In this document: positions 46,105-54,974 of the stretch, one piece after another
How the letters are laid out: each line of letters begins with the position of its first letter
Numbering within the stretch: position 1 is the stretch's first letter
Origin: Endozoicomonas ascidiicola
GTDB lineage: Bacteria > Pseudomonadota > Gammaproteobacteria > Pseudomonadales > Endozoicomonadaceae
NCBI RefSeq assembly: GCF_001646945.1
Contig: NZ_LUTV01000003.1
Location: forward strand, 347,423 to 408,600
Direction: 5' to 3'
DNA length: 61,178 nucleotides
Translations under genes and position numbers: made by a program
Notes under the pieces: generated by a model
What the model was told of the DNA's origin: nothing
What the model saw: only the letters and a program-made list of their open reading frames with translations
The model's database searches: none

Positions 46105-46316
46105 TAATACGAGTTTTCTTGGAACCACGACGTTCTGGTGAATCACATGTAAGTACTATGCGTTATTTTCGACAAAACTGTTAATCATCAATATTAATTA
46201 GTAATCAGCAGTTTTTGAAACTGACGCAAGCACAATTGTTTATGATTGAGTGAGACGTCAATTATCGTTTACTTACTAGATATTTTATTAAACACACTTA
46301 GTATAAGGAGAGGTTA

Positions 46317-46679
46317 ATGGTTACATATGTATATTGGATTACTCTGGGAATCCTGTGTGTTTTTCTATTATGGGTATTGATTCGTGCAAACCAAACCAAA
46401 ATGGGAATTATTGTAGCAATAATAGTGTTTATAACAGGTGTTTCCAGCTACTTCTTTCACTTTCAACAAGTTTTTGTAAAGCATTATGGCGGCGTGATGA
46501 CATTAAAAGTGCCTCAGGGGCAACATCATCTAGGGTCAACGTGGAAAGATGATCACCTGTGGATTGAGAATTATGATCCGATAAAAAATATTTGTTATTT
46601 CAATGAATACTCAAGGGGTAACTTACTCCAAGGGCAAGTTGTTATAGAAGACTGCAATCCATTGATTGACAAAAACTAG
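46317..46679 (+). CDS. Small membrane protein, unknown
   Basis: 120 residues with two N-terminal hydrophobic helices (YWITLGILCVFLLWVLI and IIVAIIVFITGVSSYFF) and a soluble C-terminal part. AGGAGAGG immediately precedes the ATG at 46317. AT-rich against the Ter genes on both sides. No recognised family. It opens the accessory patch between the Ter genes and rmuC. Confidence 0.65.
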   Translation: MVTYVYWITLGILCVFLLWVLIRANQTKMGIIVAIIVFITGVSSYFFHFQQVFVKHYGGVMTLKVPQGQHHLGSTWKDDHLWIENYDPIKNICYFNEYSRGNLLQGQVVIEDCNPLIDKN

Positions 46680-46911
46680 ATTGAGTATTTTCTCAAAAAA
46701 GTGCTGAAATGCCATAGTAAAAATCGCTAGCCACCCTGGGTATACTCCAGTCAATCACTATGGCTTTATTCGATCACAGCCGATTGTCAGCAGTTATTGA
46801 GAAGTTAAGTAGGGCTGGGCTCCACCTAAAAATCAACACCACACCCCAGTGAAGTATTTGTACGTATAAAATAAAGAATGACTTGGTTCTATACCCAAAG
46901 AAAGCGATAAT
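46680..46911. other. Intergenic stretch with a tiny ORF, possible element remnant
   Basis: A 30-codon ORF (ATG 46759, MALFDHSRLSAVIEKLS) starts and stops here. It looks like the opening of a transposase but is too short to classify. The reverse complement of CTAGCGAT occurs at about 46725. Confidence 0.3.
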
Positions 46912-47148
46912 GTGATTGAGAAAGAAGGAGATTTGCAAGACTATTTTTCGAAAAAACTACTACTAGAGAGGTGGTTTGACCGTAGCAACTGGATCAGCTG
47001 TTTTCTACTTGGTAATGGAGGAACTGGTTCCGTCTCTGCACTTGAATTATCGAAAACAAAACCATCTATTGCAATAGCAATATCAGCGGGAGGTGTGAGC
47101 ATCTTAAATACATTCAAAAAATACCAAACAAATAAACAAACAAACTAA
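46912..47148 (+). CDS. Small hypothetical protein
   Basis: 78 residues from GTG 46912, with a weakly hydrophobic C-terminal half (PSIAIAISAGGVSIL). No family recognised and codon use gives no strong support, so it may be spurious. It lies between two small membrane-protein genes on the same strand. Confidence 0.4.
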   Translation: MIEKEGDLQDYFSKKLLLERWFDRSNWISCFLLGNGGTGSVSALELSKTKPSIAIAISAGGVSILNTFKKYQTNKQTN

Positions 47149-47194
47149 TGATCGTAATGATCTTAAGAAAAATCGAAATTAGCGTGGATAATTA

Positions 47195-47419
47195 ATGTTA
47201 TATATAATCGGAATTATTGTTGTTCTACTTTTATTGTTTTTTGTAGCAATTCCACTCTTGAAACATTTATTTGGCTTACTAGTAGCATTTCTTGGTAACT
47301 TGCTTGGTATGATCATTGGTATAGGATTAATCATCCTTACCATAGCCTTATGTATTGCTTTCCCACCGTTGATTGTCGTTTTTGGTGGAATCATCCTCTT
47401 CTATAAATATAGTAAATAA
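47195..47419 (+). CDS. Small hydrophobic membrane protein
   Basis: 74 residues, almost entirely hydrophobic, forming two to three helices (IIGIIVVLLLLFFVAIPLL, LLGMIIGIGLIILTIALCI, PPLIVVFGGIILFY). No family recognised. The composition is convincing for a real membrane peptide. Confidence 0.55.
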   Translation: MLYIIGIIVVLLLLFFVAIPLLKHLFGLLVAFLGNLLGMIIGIGLIILTIALCIAFPPLIVVFGGIILFYKYSK

Positions 47420-47566
47420 CCACCCACAACCTAATCGAACGCTGTAAATACTAACTAGTGACCGTGGTTCCTTGCTATGTTCGTGGTACGCTACCGGAGC
47501 CCCACACTTCGGCGTTAACTGATGAAAACCCACCCCAACAAATCAATGCATAAGGGGAGAATTATT

Positions 47567-48322
47567 TTGGCATATAGATATGATCGTGATTTAGAGTTCT
47601 TGGGAGAACTCTCTTCAGAAGACCTTAATGATCTTGTTTATTGTTTAACACATGATAAAGACGGAGATGAGCGATTAACTGAAGAGCTCAGTAATCATGA
47701 TCTCTACAAAAGACACTATCCAAAACACTCTGAATATTGGAAGGAAATCGCTGCTGAAATTCAGTGTTTTGGTGCAAATACTTTCGCCACAATGTTCCGC
47801 GGAGGAAAAGGTGTAGAGTACAAAGAGGTGCTTGTTGATGTTTGTAGAAAAGTGAAGGTTAATTTTAATAAAGATTCAAGCGTAGAGAAAATCGAACAAA
47901 ACCTTTTAATGAAGATCCTCGAAGATGCTATTGAAAATATGACACCAGAGGAGTTAAAAGAACTAGCTCAAGCAACAGGTATAAAAAACAAATCAGGTGT
48001 TACTAAAGAAGCAATGGTTGGCGTCTTCCAAGCTATTTTTCAAGCAGGCGGCTTCAAATCCTATCAATTAACACTAATCATTGTCAACGCAGTTCTTAAA
48101 GCATTGATTGGTAGAGGCCTATCTTTTGCTGGTAATGCCGCATTAACCAGGACTATGGCTATTCTTACTGGCCCAATTGGTTGGGTTATTACCGGATTAT
48201 GGACTGCTGTTGATATAGCTGGTGCAGCATATCGAGTAACAATCCCATCCGTAATTCAAGTTTCAGTATTAAGACAAAAGCACATTTATGAAAAGCAGGC
48301 TCAAGAAGTTGAGTTTGAATAA
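47567..48322 (+). CDS. YaaW/DUF3944-type protein
   Basis: About 251 residues. The product starts MAYRYDRDLEFLGELS when TTG 47567 is used, the usual opening of DUF3944 proteins, and GGGGAG (47554-47559) sits at the right distance. An ATG 45 bases earlier is possible. It ends with a glycine-rich hydrophobic segment (TGPIGWVITGLWTAVDIAGAAYRVTIPSVIQVSVLR), closely parallel to the C-terminus of E. coli YaaW (SAYRVTIPAVLQI). The function is unknown. YaaW-type genes recur in accessory regions. Confidence 0.82.
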   Translation: MAYRYDRDLEFLGELSSEDLNDLVYCLTHDKDGDERLTEELSNHDLYKRHYPKHSEYWKEIAAEIQCFGANTFATMFRGGKGVEYKEVLVDVCRKVKVNFNKDSSVEKIEQNLLMKILEDAIENMTPEELKELAQATGIKNKSGVTKEAMVGVFQAIFQAGGFKSYQLTLIIVNAVLKALIGRGLSFAGNAALTRTMAILTGPIGWVITGLWTAVDIAGAAYRVTIPSVIQVSVLRQKHIYEKQAQEVEFE

Positions 48323-48679
48323 GCATCTAATCGGGTAGCCGGGAGTTTTTAATTCCCAGCCGCCACGGTAACTGCTCGGCTCTGTTCACAATAGATGTTG
48401 GTGAGGCCCTCAAGGCCAGTATCTGTGTGGAGATCCAGACTTTAGTAAAACCTTTGAAAAGTGAAGTTTTCAGAAACATTTTACACGCGACCATGCATCT
48501 AATTTGAACAGAAGCGAAAATATTAAGTTGAGCTCATGAAAGAAAAAATCTTCGCTGAAAGCATAAGCATTTTAGGAAATGCTCCACGTTAGCTCTGGCC
48601 TGAAGAGATGAAAATATCCGTTTTCAATATATAACCTACTTAGTATGTCTCAGAATTGTAGAATAGATTTTGTACACCA
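48323..48679. other. 357-bp intergenic region, possible element remnant
   Basis: No gene. A GGGA/TCCC hairpin (around 48350-48356) and a short GAGGCCCTCAAGGCC palindrome-like segment suggest the tail of a decayed element. A 13-base match to the transposon end (CACAATAGATGTT, 48387-48399) occurs here in direct orientation. See the rejected list. Confidence 0.35.
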
Positions 48680-49018
48680 TTACACTTGTTTTTCTTCCAT
48701 GTTCTCATTTTTATAGAGTCGATAGCCAATGCCTATCGGAGCAATGAATAAAGCACCACCATAGCAACAAAGGGTAGCAATAATCTCATTGAACCAGCTA
48801 TCTTCCCATGGAAGCATGTGAGAAATGCTTGAATAAACATATCTTGAGAAAGGGTAGAAAATAACATTAATGATACTTAACAGCGTTCCCACTAACGGAA
48901 AACCATTTTCAGACATCAAACCTAAAGCAATCAATAAAGCAATTATGAAGTGCTTTAGGTAGTAATACTCTGGCAACAGTTTTGATAGCCTTGATATAAA
49001 ACTGAACAGCTTTTGCAT
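48680..49018 (-). CDS. Small membrane protein, unknown
   Basis: 112 residues with three hydrophobic segments (HFIIALLIALGLM, LVGTLLSIINVIFYPF, IIATLCCYGGALFIAPIGIGY). No recognised family. It is the only minus-strand gene of the small accessory patch between the Ter genes and rmuC. ATG at 49018. Confidence 0.6.
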   Translation of the reverse strand: MQKLFSFISRLSKLLPEYYYLKHFIIALLIALGLMSENGFPLVGTLLSIINVIFYPFSRYVYSSISHMLPWEDSWFNEIIATLCCYGGALFIAPIGIGYRLYKNENMEEKQV

Positions 49019-49644
49019 GAGTAACCTTTAATATGTCATCACATTAGACAAGTAGAGCGTATTTTTGTACGAATTTAAAGAACCACCTCTTAGCACCATT
49101 AATTCTGGCGCTTTAGGGCGAAGCAAAACAAACTTTCCTATGTATTATCCATACCATGCGATTATGTATTAATTTATAAAGGATGTCGATATCCAAAATA
49201 AGAGTTCACTTTGGCAAGGCTCAAGCTTCCTGAAAGTGGAACAGTACCTTACCTGTATGACTTACTCTGTCGTCTTTCAGCAAGCCACTACTGAGAATGG
49301 CATTGAGTTGAAGATCGCATTCCGTTGGCGTCACCGCTTTTTTGAAATGATTCATAATAAGCCAGACAGGAGTAGTTAAACAGTCGTCATGATTCCAATC
49401 AACAGCTAAATCGTTCTGCTTCTGTATAAGCAAAGTATCAGAGATAGTAACTGTAAGAAATAATAGTTTGTTGGTCGATCAGATTATGTAACTATTTATC
49501 GAAATGCATACCTACTTATGAAACACATTAACTGTGATTTTGCTATTCGCATATAAGATATATTTTGATTGGGGAGCACTTATATCAGATGATTTTCTAA
49601 CAGTATATAGTCGCCAATACTCTGCAATAGGTAAAGTTTCAGTA
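49019..49644. other. 626 bp without a confident gene
   Basis: A 70-codon minus-strand ORF (49221-49433) is possible but has no recognisable features. The rest is AT-rich. I checked the TATGTCAT ... GACA stretch near 49033-49050 as a possible transposon end and could not support it. Confidence 0.4.
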
Positions 49645-49944
49645 ATGAAAGAAGTCAAAGTTTTACTAGGTGTTCTCCTATTTGCTGGAGCATCAATATT
49701 TTTTTTAAGTCCACGCTGTTATGAGTCCACCGAAGAAGCGTGGGAAGCATGTGATCGAAAATACAATGGGAAATGCAAATTTTTAGGTGACGCATATCAA
49801 GTATGCGAAACAAAAAAGGCTTCTATATTTGATGAGCTGTTTTCAAATTCGTATAAGGCTTGTTTGAAAATCGTGGAACGAGAAGGTTTGCAAGAATGGT
49901 ATTGTGAGACAGAGTCAGGAAGAGAACAAATATTTAATGAATAA
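49645..49944 (+). CDS. Small cysteine-rich exported or membrane-anchored protein
   Basis: About 99 residues from ATG 49645. An N-terminal hydrophobic helix (VLLGVLLFAGASIFFL) precedes a domain with six cysteines (CYE, ACDRKYNGKC, VCET, ACLK, YCET), suggesting disulfides outside the cytoplasm. The frame is open 37 codons further upstream without a better start. Unknown function. Confidence 0.55.
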   Translation: MKEVKVLLGVLLFAGASIFFLSPRCYESTEEAWEACDRKYNGKCKFLGDAYQVCETKKASIFDELFSNSYKACLKIVEREGLQEWYCETESGREQIFNE

Positions 49945-50085
49945 GTGACACTCTAATCTCATACTCACCCTTTATCTGAAGATGGTTACTTATTCATCTG
50001 TAGGTGATTCAGATTCAATCTGGCAGTTACCGTTTTCAAGAAGGTGGCTGTCAGATTAAACCTGAATTACAACAGGTGGTTACGG

Positions 50086-51999
50086 CTAATTATTATTCGG
50101 AGCTATTTCAGCTGTAGAGAATTGATCTAATTCCAGACTAGCTCTTTCAGTCAGCTCAACGGGCAGTTCAGTTTTAACAGCAACCCCAAGATCCTTAAAC
50201 TCAGAAGCCTGCTTAATAAGATTGCCTTTACCGCTATGCAACTGCCCCAGAGCTTTATCGTAGGTAACTTTTGCCTGATCCAGCTTTTTGCCAACCTCCT
50301 GCATACTCGTTAAAAAGAGTCTGAGCTTGTCATAGAACTTCTCTGCCCTGTTTGCCAGTTCGGCTGTATGCTTGTTCTGATCTTCAAAACGCCACAGTTG
50401 CCGAACAATATTGAGGCTGGTTAACAAGGTCGTGGGTGTTGCTACCAGTACATTTCGCTCAATAGCTCGCTGGTAAAGCGTTTCATCGGATTTAAGCGCC
50501 TCTACATAGGCTGATTCGATCGGAATAAACATAACCACTATTTCTGGCGAATTCAGTCCGGGCAATTTGTAGTAATTCCGATCAGATAGCTCATTGATTC
50601 TGTCGCTTACTGCCTGCGTATGCTCTTTCAGTGCCTTTTTACGCTCAAACTCATCTTCTGAATTGACATAGCGCGTGTATGCAGCCAGTGAGGTTTTGGC
50701 GTCGATGACCATGTGTTTGTTCTGAGGCAGGTAGACGATGGCATCAGGACGCTTTCTGCCCTCATCTTCGGTATTAAAACTGACTTCCCGCTTATAGTCC
50801 GTTCCCAGGCGAAGGCCGGAACCATCGAGAACATTTTCCAGCATTAGTTCACCCCAGTTGCCCTGAACTTTTTTCTGTCCTTGCAGTGCAGTTGTCAGCT
50901 TTTCTGCCTTGTCGGTGATGTCCTGATTCAGTTTTTGAAGGTTTTCCAGTTCTGCTTTGAGCTGTATACGTTGCTCCACATCGCGCTCATGGATTTTTTC
51001 CACTTTATCCTTAAAGCCTTTCATTTCGCTCTGAATCGGGGTGAGCAGATTACTGATGGTCTCACTGTTTAGTTGCTTAAATTTCTGCCCTTTTTCTTCA
51101 AGGAACTGGCTTGCCAGACGTTCAAACTCTTTGGTCAGAACTTCTTTGTTATTTTCAAGCTGCTGAAATTGCTCTGCAAAGTTTCTTTCTCTCTGCTCAA
51201 GGGTAGTTTTCAGTTCGGTATAGTTAGCAAAAATGTCACGGTATTCATCTTGCAGACTTGATAATTTACCTTCTGTTTTTTCCCAGAGCTCTTTGTATTC
51301 TGCTGTTTTTTTAGTTGTGTTTTCCAACAACGCCTCTGATTTTTTATGAGCCTGTCTGCTTTCAGAAAGCATGCTTGATAGTGCTTCTTTTTGTTCGACC
51401 AGATTTTTAGCGTCAGCCAGAACCTCCTGAATTCGTTCATCCCTTTCCTGAAGTCTTTCCTGATAGGCGGCAGCATCTTTTGAGCGCTGATGAGTAAGAC
51501 TTTCCGCGGTCTCTTTTGATTTGGCGGCAACTTCAGAAGCAGTTTTTTCACTGCTTTGCAGCTGTTCTATTTTACTCTGTAACAGGCTGATCGTGTCTTT
51601 GTTCTCAGACTCTTTCTGCTTCAGGTTTGACATCGTCTCCTCTGTTTTGACCAGGCTTTCCCTGACAGTGCGCTCTGACTCTCTGAGTTCTAGAATTCGC
51701 TGAGAATAGTCGGCGATCCGCTGATCCTTTTGCGAAATCTGTGAAAGCAAATTCTTTCGTTCTGCATCTAAACGCTCATGACTGAGACGAATCGTCTGCA
51801 GCTCTGTTGAGTTTTCCTTTTCATCATTTCTTGCTTGCTCCAAGGCTTCAGACAACCGGGTGCTTTCAGCTTTGTATTGCCTGAGTTCTGCATCCTTATC
51901 TGACTGACCCTGGCGACTTTTCTGAGCTGACAGTATGTAACCCAGAACAAATGCCATTACAGCAAATGCACAGGAGACAAGTATTGATGTTAATTCCAT
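50086..51999 (-). CDS. rmuC: RmuC family DNA recombination protein
   Basis: 637 residues, against 475 in E. coli RmuC, because of an extended coiled coil. The N-terminal membrane helix (ILVSCAFAVMAFVLGYIL) is followed by Gln/Glu-rich coiled coil to about residue 330, then the RmuC nuclease-like domain (VQGNWGELMLENVLDGSGL, RPDAIVYLPQNKHMVIDAKTSL, YVEALKSDETLYQRAIERNVLVATPTTLL). RmuC limits inversions at short inverted repeats. It lies between two blocks of Ter genes in opposite orientation. Whether it serves the Ter system is unknown. Confidence 0.93.
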   Translation of the reverse strand: MELTSILVSCAFAVMAFVLGYILSAQKSRQGQSDKDAELRQYKAESTRLSEALEQARNDEKENSTELQTIRLSHERLDAERKNLLSQISQKDQRIADYSQRILELRESERTVRESLVKTEETMSNLKQKESENKDTISLLQSKIEQLQSSEKTASEVAAKSKETAESLTHQRSKDAAAYQERLQERDERIQEVLADAKNLVEQKEALSSMLSESRQAHKKSEALLENTTKKTAEYKELWEKTEGKLSSLQDEYRDIFANYTELKTTLEQRERNFAEQFQQLENNKEVLTKEFERLASQFLEEKGQKFKQLNSETISNLLTPIQSEMKGFKDKVEKIHERDVEQRIQLKAELENLQKLNQDITDKAEKLTTALQGQKKVQGNWGELMLENVLDGSGLRLGTDYKREVSFNTEDEGRKRPDAIVYLPQNKHMVIDAKTSLAAYTRYVNSEDEFERKKALKEHTQAVSDRINELSDRNYYKLPGLNSPEIVVMFIPIESAYVEALKSDETLYQRAIERNVLVATPTTLLTSLNIVRQLWRFEDQNKHTAELANRAEKFYDKLRLFLTSMQEVGKKLDQAKVTYDKALGQLHSGKGNLIKQASEFKDLGVAVKTELPVELTERASLELDQFSTAEIAPNNN

Positions 52000-52581
52000 A
52001 AGTTACCCTATTAAGCAATTGATGTTTTGAAGGCAAAGTTTAAAAGGCATCAATTCTCGAAAAGAGAAGAGACTTTGCACTTTTCTGGGTTTTAACGTTT
52101 TTGATCTAAGTTATCTAAGAATAAATCAGGCACACTACCGTCCGTCGAAATTCGTAGACCACTTACTCTTTGAATGAGCTGCCATACATACATCGAATTA
52201 TCGATAGGGGTAAATACGCCCTCAATGTGATCTGAGTATCTTTGAAAAAAATCAGCTAGCGATCGGCCTCAAAGTGATTTTCCAAACCGGAGAATCTTAG
52301 CATGGTAAAAATGCTCTTTGTATTGACGCAAATCGTAATTCAGTTCGTGTGATTACTGCTGACAGGCAGTCATATCATTGAGAGAATTTCACTTCTAATG
52401 ATTTATGCCATATCTCTTGACTGAGGTCTTCCAATTACCGTGAAGATGGCTTCCTTTAGAGGTATTATGCGACTGTCGTTTTCTTGCATTTATGCAGGTT
52501 ATGCTGATGAGTCACTGATTCTATAATTCTTCATCAGTAATTATTTGGCACGGGTATGTATTTTTTCGGAGTTCATAAAGT
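52000..52581. other. 582-bp divergent control region before the TerY genes
   Basis: No gene. It contains CTAGCGATC (52256-52264), the third copy of the motif seen before the other Ter units, about 320 bp upstream of the first vWA gene. Promoters for rmuC and terY should lie here but I cannot define them. Confidence 0.45.
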
Positions 52582-53220
52582 ATGAGACGTCTCCCTGTAT
52601 ACCTAGTCATTGATGTTTCTACATCAATGACTGGAGAACCAATAGAAGCTGTACGCAATGGTATGGACACGTTGTTGAGTAGTCTTCGACAAGACCCTCA
52701 TGCCCTGGAAACTGCAGCGTTATCTGTTATTGAGTTTGGCTCAGATGCAAAGCAGAGCGTACCACTGACTGAGTTGATTAATTTTCAAGTCCCAACTATC
52801 GAAGCTAATGGCTGGACAGCCATGGGGGCTGCGCTGTCACTTCTGAACGCAAGAGTGACAGAGGAAGTAAAAAAGACAACGGCGGATTCTCGAGGTGACT
52901 GGAAGCCATTGGTTTTCCTCTTTACCGATGGAATACCAACGGATGACCTTCAAAAAGGTTTGGCTGATCTGGATAAATCGAAGCTCGGGATGATCGTTGC
53001 CTGTGCTGCAGGACCTCATGCTGACGTTGATGAGCTGAAAAAAATAACCGATTGCGTAGTTCGGCTGGATACTCTGGACAGCGCGGGTGTTGCCGCTTTC
53101 TTTAAGTGGGTTTCCGCTTCTGTCAGTACTAGTTCGGTTAAAATTGATTTGACCAAGAAAGAAGTATCCACTTTGGATGAACTACCTCCTCCCCCTGAAG
53201 AAGTCAAAATCGTTTTTTAG
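52582..53220 (+). CDS. terY: TerY-like von Willebrand A domain protein 1
   Basis: 212 residues, one vWA domain. The metal-ion-dependent adhesion site DxSxS is IDVSTSMTG near residue 10. The conserved threonine and aspartate sites follow in GWTAMGAAL and FTDGIPTDD. It is the first of three tandem paralogues leading to the phosphatase and kinase, a grouping reported for Ter systems as the TerY-P set. Confidence 0.92.
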   Translation: MRRLPVYLVIDVSTSMTGEPIEAVRNGMDTLLSSLRQDPHALETAALSVIEFGSDAKQSVPLTELINFQVPTIEANGWTAMGAALSLLNARVTEEVKKTTADSRGDWKPLVFLFTDGIPTDDLQKGLADLDKSKLGMIVACAAGPHADVDELKKITDCVVRLDTLDSAGVAAFFKWVSASVSTSSVKIDLTKKEVSTLDELPPPPEEVKIVF

Positions 53221-53276
53221 TCTCCATCTCCACATTTTTCGTTTGACCTTTTTTGATTTTTTATCGGGTGATTTTT

Positions 53277-53924
53277 ATGGCGCGACGTTTACCTGTTTAT
53301 CTTTTGATAGACTCCTCAGGCAGTATGGCTGGAGAGCCTATTCATGCTGTTAATGTTGGATTGAGTTCTTTGGTTGCTGGATTACGTCAGGACCCTTATG
53401 CGCTTGAATCCGTTGCTTTATCTATTATTACTTTCAGTAACACAATAGAGGAATTGTTTCCTCTTACTCCGCTGGAGAGTGTTCAAGTTCCCGAAATCAC
53501 CTTGCCGAGAAGTGGTGCCACCCATCTTGGTGAAGCTCTCGAAACTCTCTGCCAGAAAGTGGAAAAAGACGTCCACAAGTCTACTCCTACCAGTAAAGGC
53601 GATTTTCGACCAATGCTGTTTGTGCTGACAGATGGTAAGCCCAGTGATCTGCAGTTATTTGAACAGATGTCAGTCAAGATTAAGCAGGCGAATTTTGCCG
53701 CTATTGTTGGTTGTGCTGCGGGGCCTAAAGCTAGCTCTGAATTTTTGCAGAAGATGACCAATACCGTTGTTACTCTGGATACTATGGATTCATCAGCCTT
53801 CAGCGCATTTTTTAAATGGGTCTCTGACTCCATTGCTGCTGGTAGTCAATCGGCAGGAGTATCACTAAGCACAAGCGGCGGAACATTACCCCCTCCACCT
53901 GAAGAAATTCAATTGGTTCTGTAA
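53277..53924 (+). CDS. TerY-like vWA protein 2
   Basis: About 215 residues from ATG 53277. MIDAS is IDSSGSMAGEP. Later sites are SGATHLGEAL and LTDGKPSDLQ. It ends with a Ser/Gly-rich stretch and PPPPEEIQLVL, nearly the same tail as the first TerY (PPPPEEVKIVF), so the tail may be a shared docking peptide. It lies 57 bp after TerY1. Confidence 0.92.
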   Translation: MARRLPVYLLIDSSGSMAGEPIHAVNVGLSSLVAGLRQDPYALESVALSIITFSNTIEELFPLTPLESVQVPEITLPRSGATHLGEALETLCQKVEKDVHKSTPTSKGDFRPMLFVLTDGKPSDLQLFEQMSVKIKQANFAAIVGCAAGPKASSEFLQKMTNTVVTLDTMDSSAFSAFFKWVSDSIAAGSQSAGVSLSTSGGTLPPPPEEIQLVL

Positions 53925-53936
53925 TTAGGGAATTTA

Positions 53937-54974
53937 ATGATGCGCAGATTACCTGTCTATTTTCTGTTAGACGTATCTGAGTCAATGCTTGGTCTGCCAT
54001 TGCGACAGCTGGAAACTGGCATGGAGCAGATTATTCGTTCTTTACGAACAGATCCTCAGGCTCTTGAAAGCGTTTATTTATCCGTTGTTGCTTTTGCGGG
54101 CAAGGCTGATGTTATTGTCCCTTTGATTGATGTGGTCAGTTTTTATCCTCCCCGTTTACCGGTAGGTAGTGGAACTGCATTGGGAGCAGCTCTTAATTGC
54201 CTGATGGACAATATTGAAAAAGATGTTGTGAAAACAACAACTGAGCGCCGGGGTGACTGGAAGCCGGTGATTTTTTTAATGACTGATGGACGTCCCACAG
54301 ATAATACCGATGAGGCTGTCAGGCGATGGAATACGGAGTTTGCTCATCGGGCTCAACTAGTTGCTATTACTTTGGGTGATCAGGCTGACACGTCTGTTCT
54401 TTCAAAAATGACTGATGACGTGTTATGCCTTGAGGGAAATGATGGCAAGACGTTCAAGCAGTTTATTGACTGGATCAGCGCATCAGTCACTGCAACCAGC
54501 TACCTCGTTGAGAGCAATGCTGGTGCAGGAGTTTCTCTTGCCAAGAAGCCAACCGGACTGACGTTGGTAAAGGACTTTCCCGTACATACTGCAAGCGCTG
54601 TTGATGAATCTGTCGTAGTGCTGACAGGTCGTTGCCAGAAGAGTGAGCGACCCTATCTCATAAAGTATAACCGTAGTGACGATGCTGGTTTTGGTGAACA
54701 AGAGTTTGAGCTTGAGGGCGCATTCCCAATCGAAGAAAGTTTCTTCGCATGGTCTGCAATCGATAAAGAGGGCGCTCAGGTCAATACCGACCAATTAATA
54801 GGTGTGCCGGCCTGTCCACATTGCGGTAACGGCACTGCTTTTGCCATGTGTTCGTGTGGGGGACTGCTGTGTACTGATGGCGCTGGCCCTTATTCATGTC
54901 CTTGGTGCAAAACTGAAGGTATGTTTTCAGAAGGCAGTGACGGAGATTTCGATGTAACCCGAGGTATGGGCTAA
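53937..54974 (+). CDS. TerY-like vWA protein 3 with C-terminal zinc ribbon
   Basis: 345 residues. MIDAS is LDVSESMLG and MTDGRPTDN is the late site. After the vWA domain comes a second domain and a cysteine-rich end, CPHCGNGTAFAMC (from residue 293), CSCGGLLC and CPWC, the TerY-C zinc module. It lacks the PPPPEE tail of its two siblings. The stop overlaps the phosphatase start (TAATG). Confidence 0.92.
   Translation: MMRRLPVYFLLDVSESMLGLPLRQLETGMEQIIRSLRTDPQALESVYLSVVAFAGKADVIVPLIDVVSFYPPRLPVGSGTALGAALNCLMDNIEKDVVKTTTERRGDWKPVIFLMTDGRPTDNTDEAVRRWNTEFAHRAQLVAITLGDQADTSVLSKMTDDVLCLEGNDGKTFKQFIDWISASVTATSYLVESNAGAGVSLAKKPTGLTLVKDFPVHTASAVDESVVVLTGRCQKSERPYLIKYNRSDDAGFGEQEFELEGAFPIEESFFAWSAIDKEGAQVNTDQLIGVPACPHCGNGTAFAMCSCGGLLCTDGAGPYSCPWCKTEGMFSEGSDGDFDVTRGMG

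Noticed and set aside
48387-48399. 13-base match CACAATAGATGTT to the transposon proximal end (20840-20852)
   Set aside because: It is in direct rather than inverted orientation, isolated, and the flanks do not match.
49031-49054. TATGTCAT ... GACA stretch resembling the inverted proximal tip
   Set aside because: Only short AT-rich matches; the following bases AGTAG do not match AAGAT, and Ter genes lie on both sides.
46105-50085. Integron cassette array (small genes, GGCGTTAACT before 47520)
   Set aside because: The site GTTAACT does not fit GTTRRRY, no paired inverse core site or integrase is present, and gene orientation is mixed.
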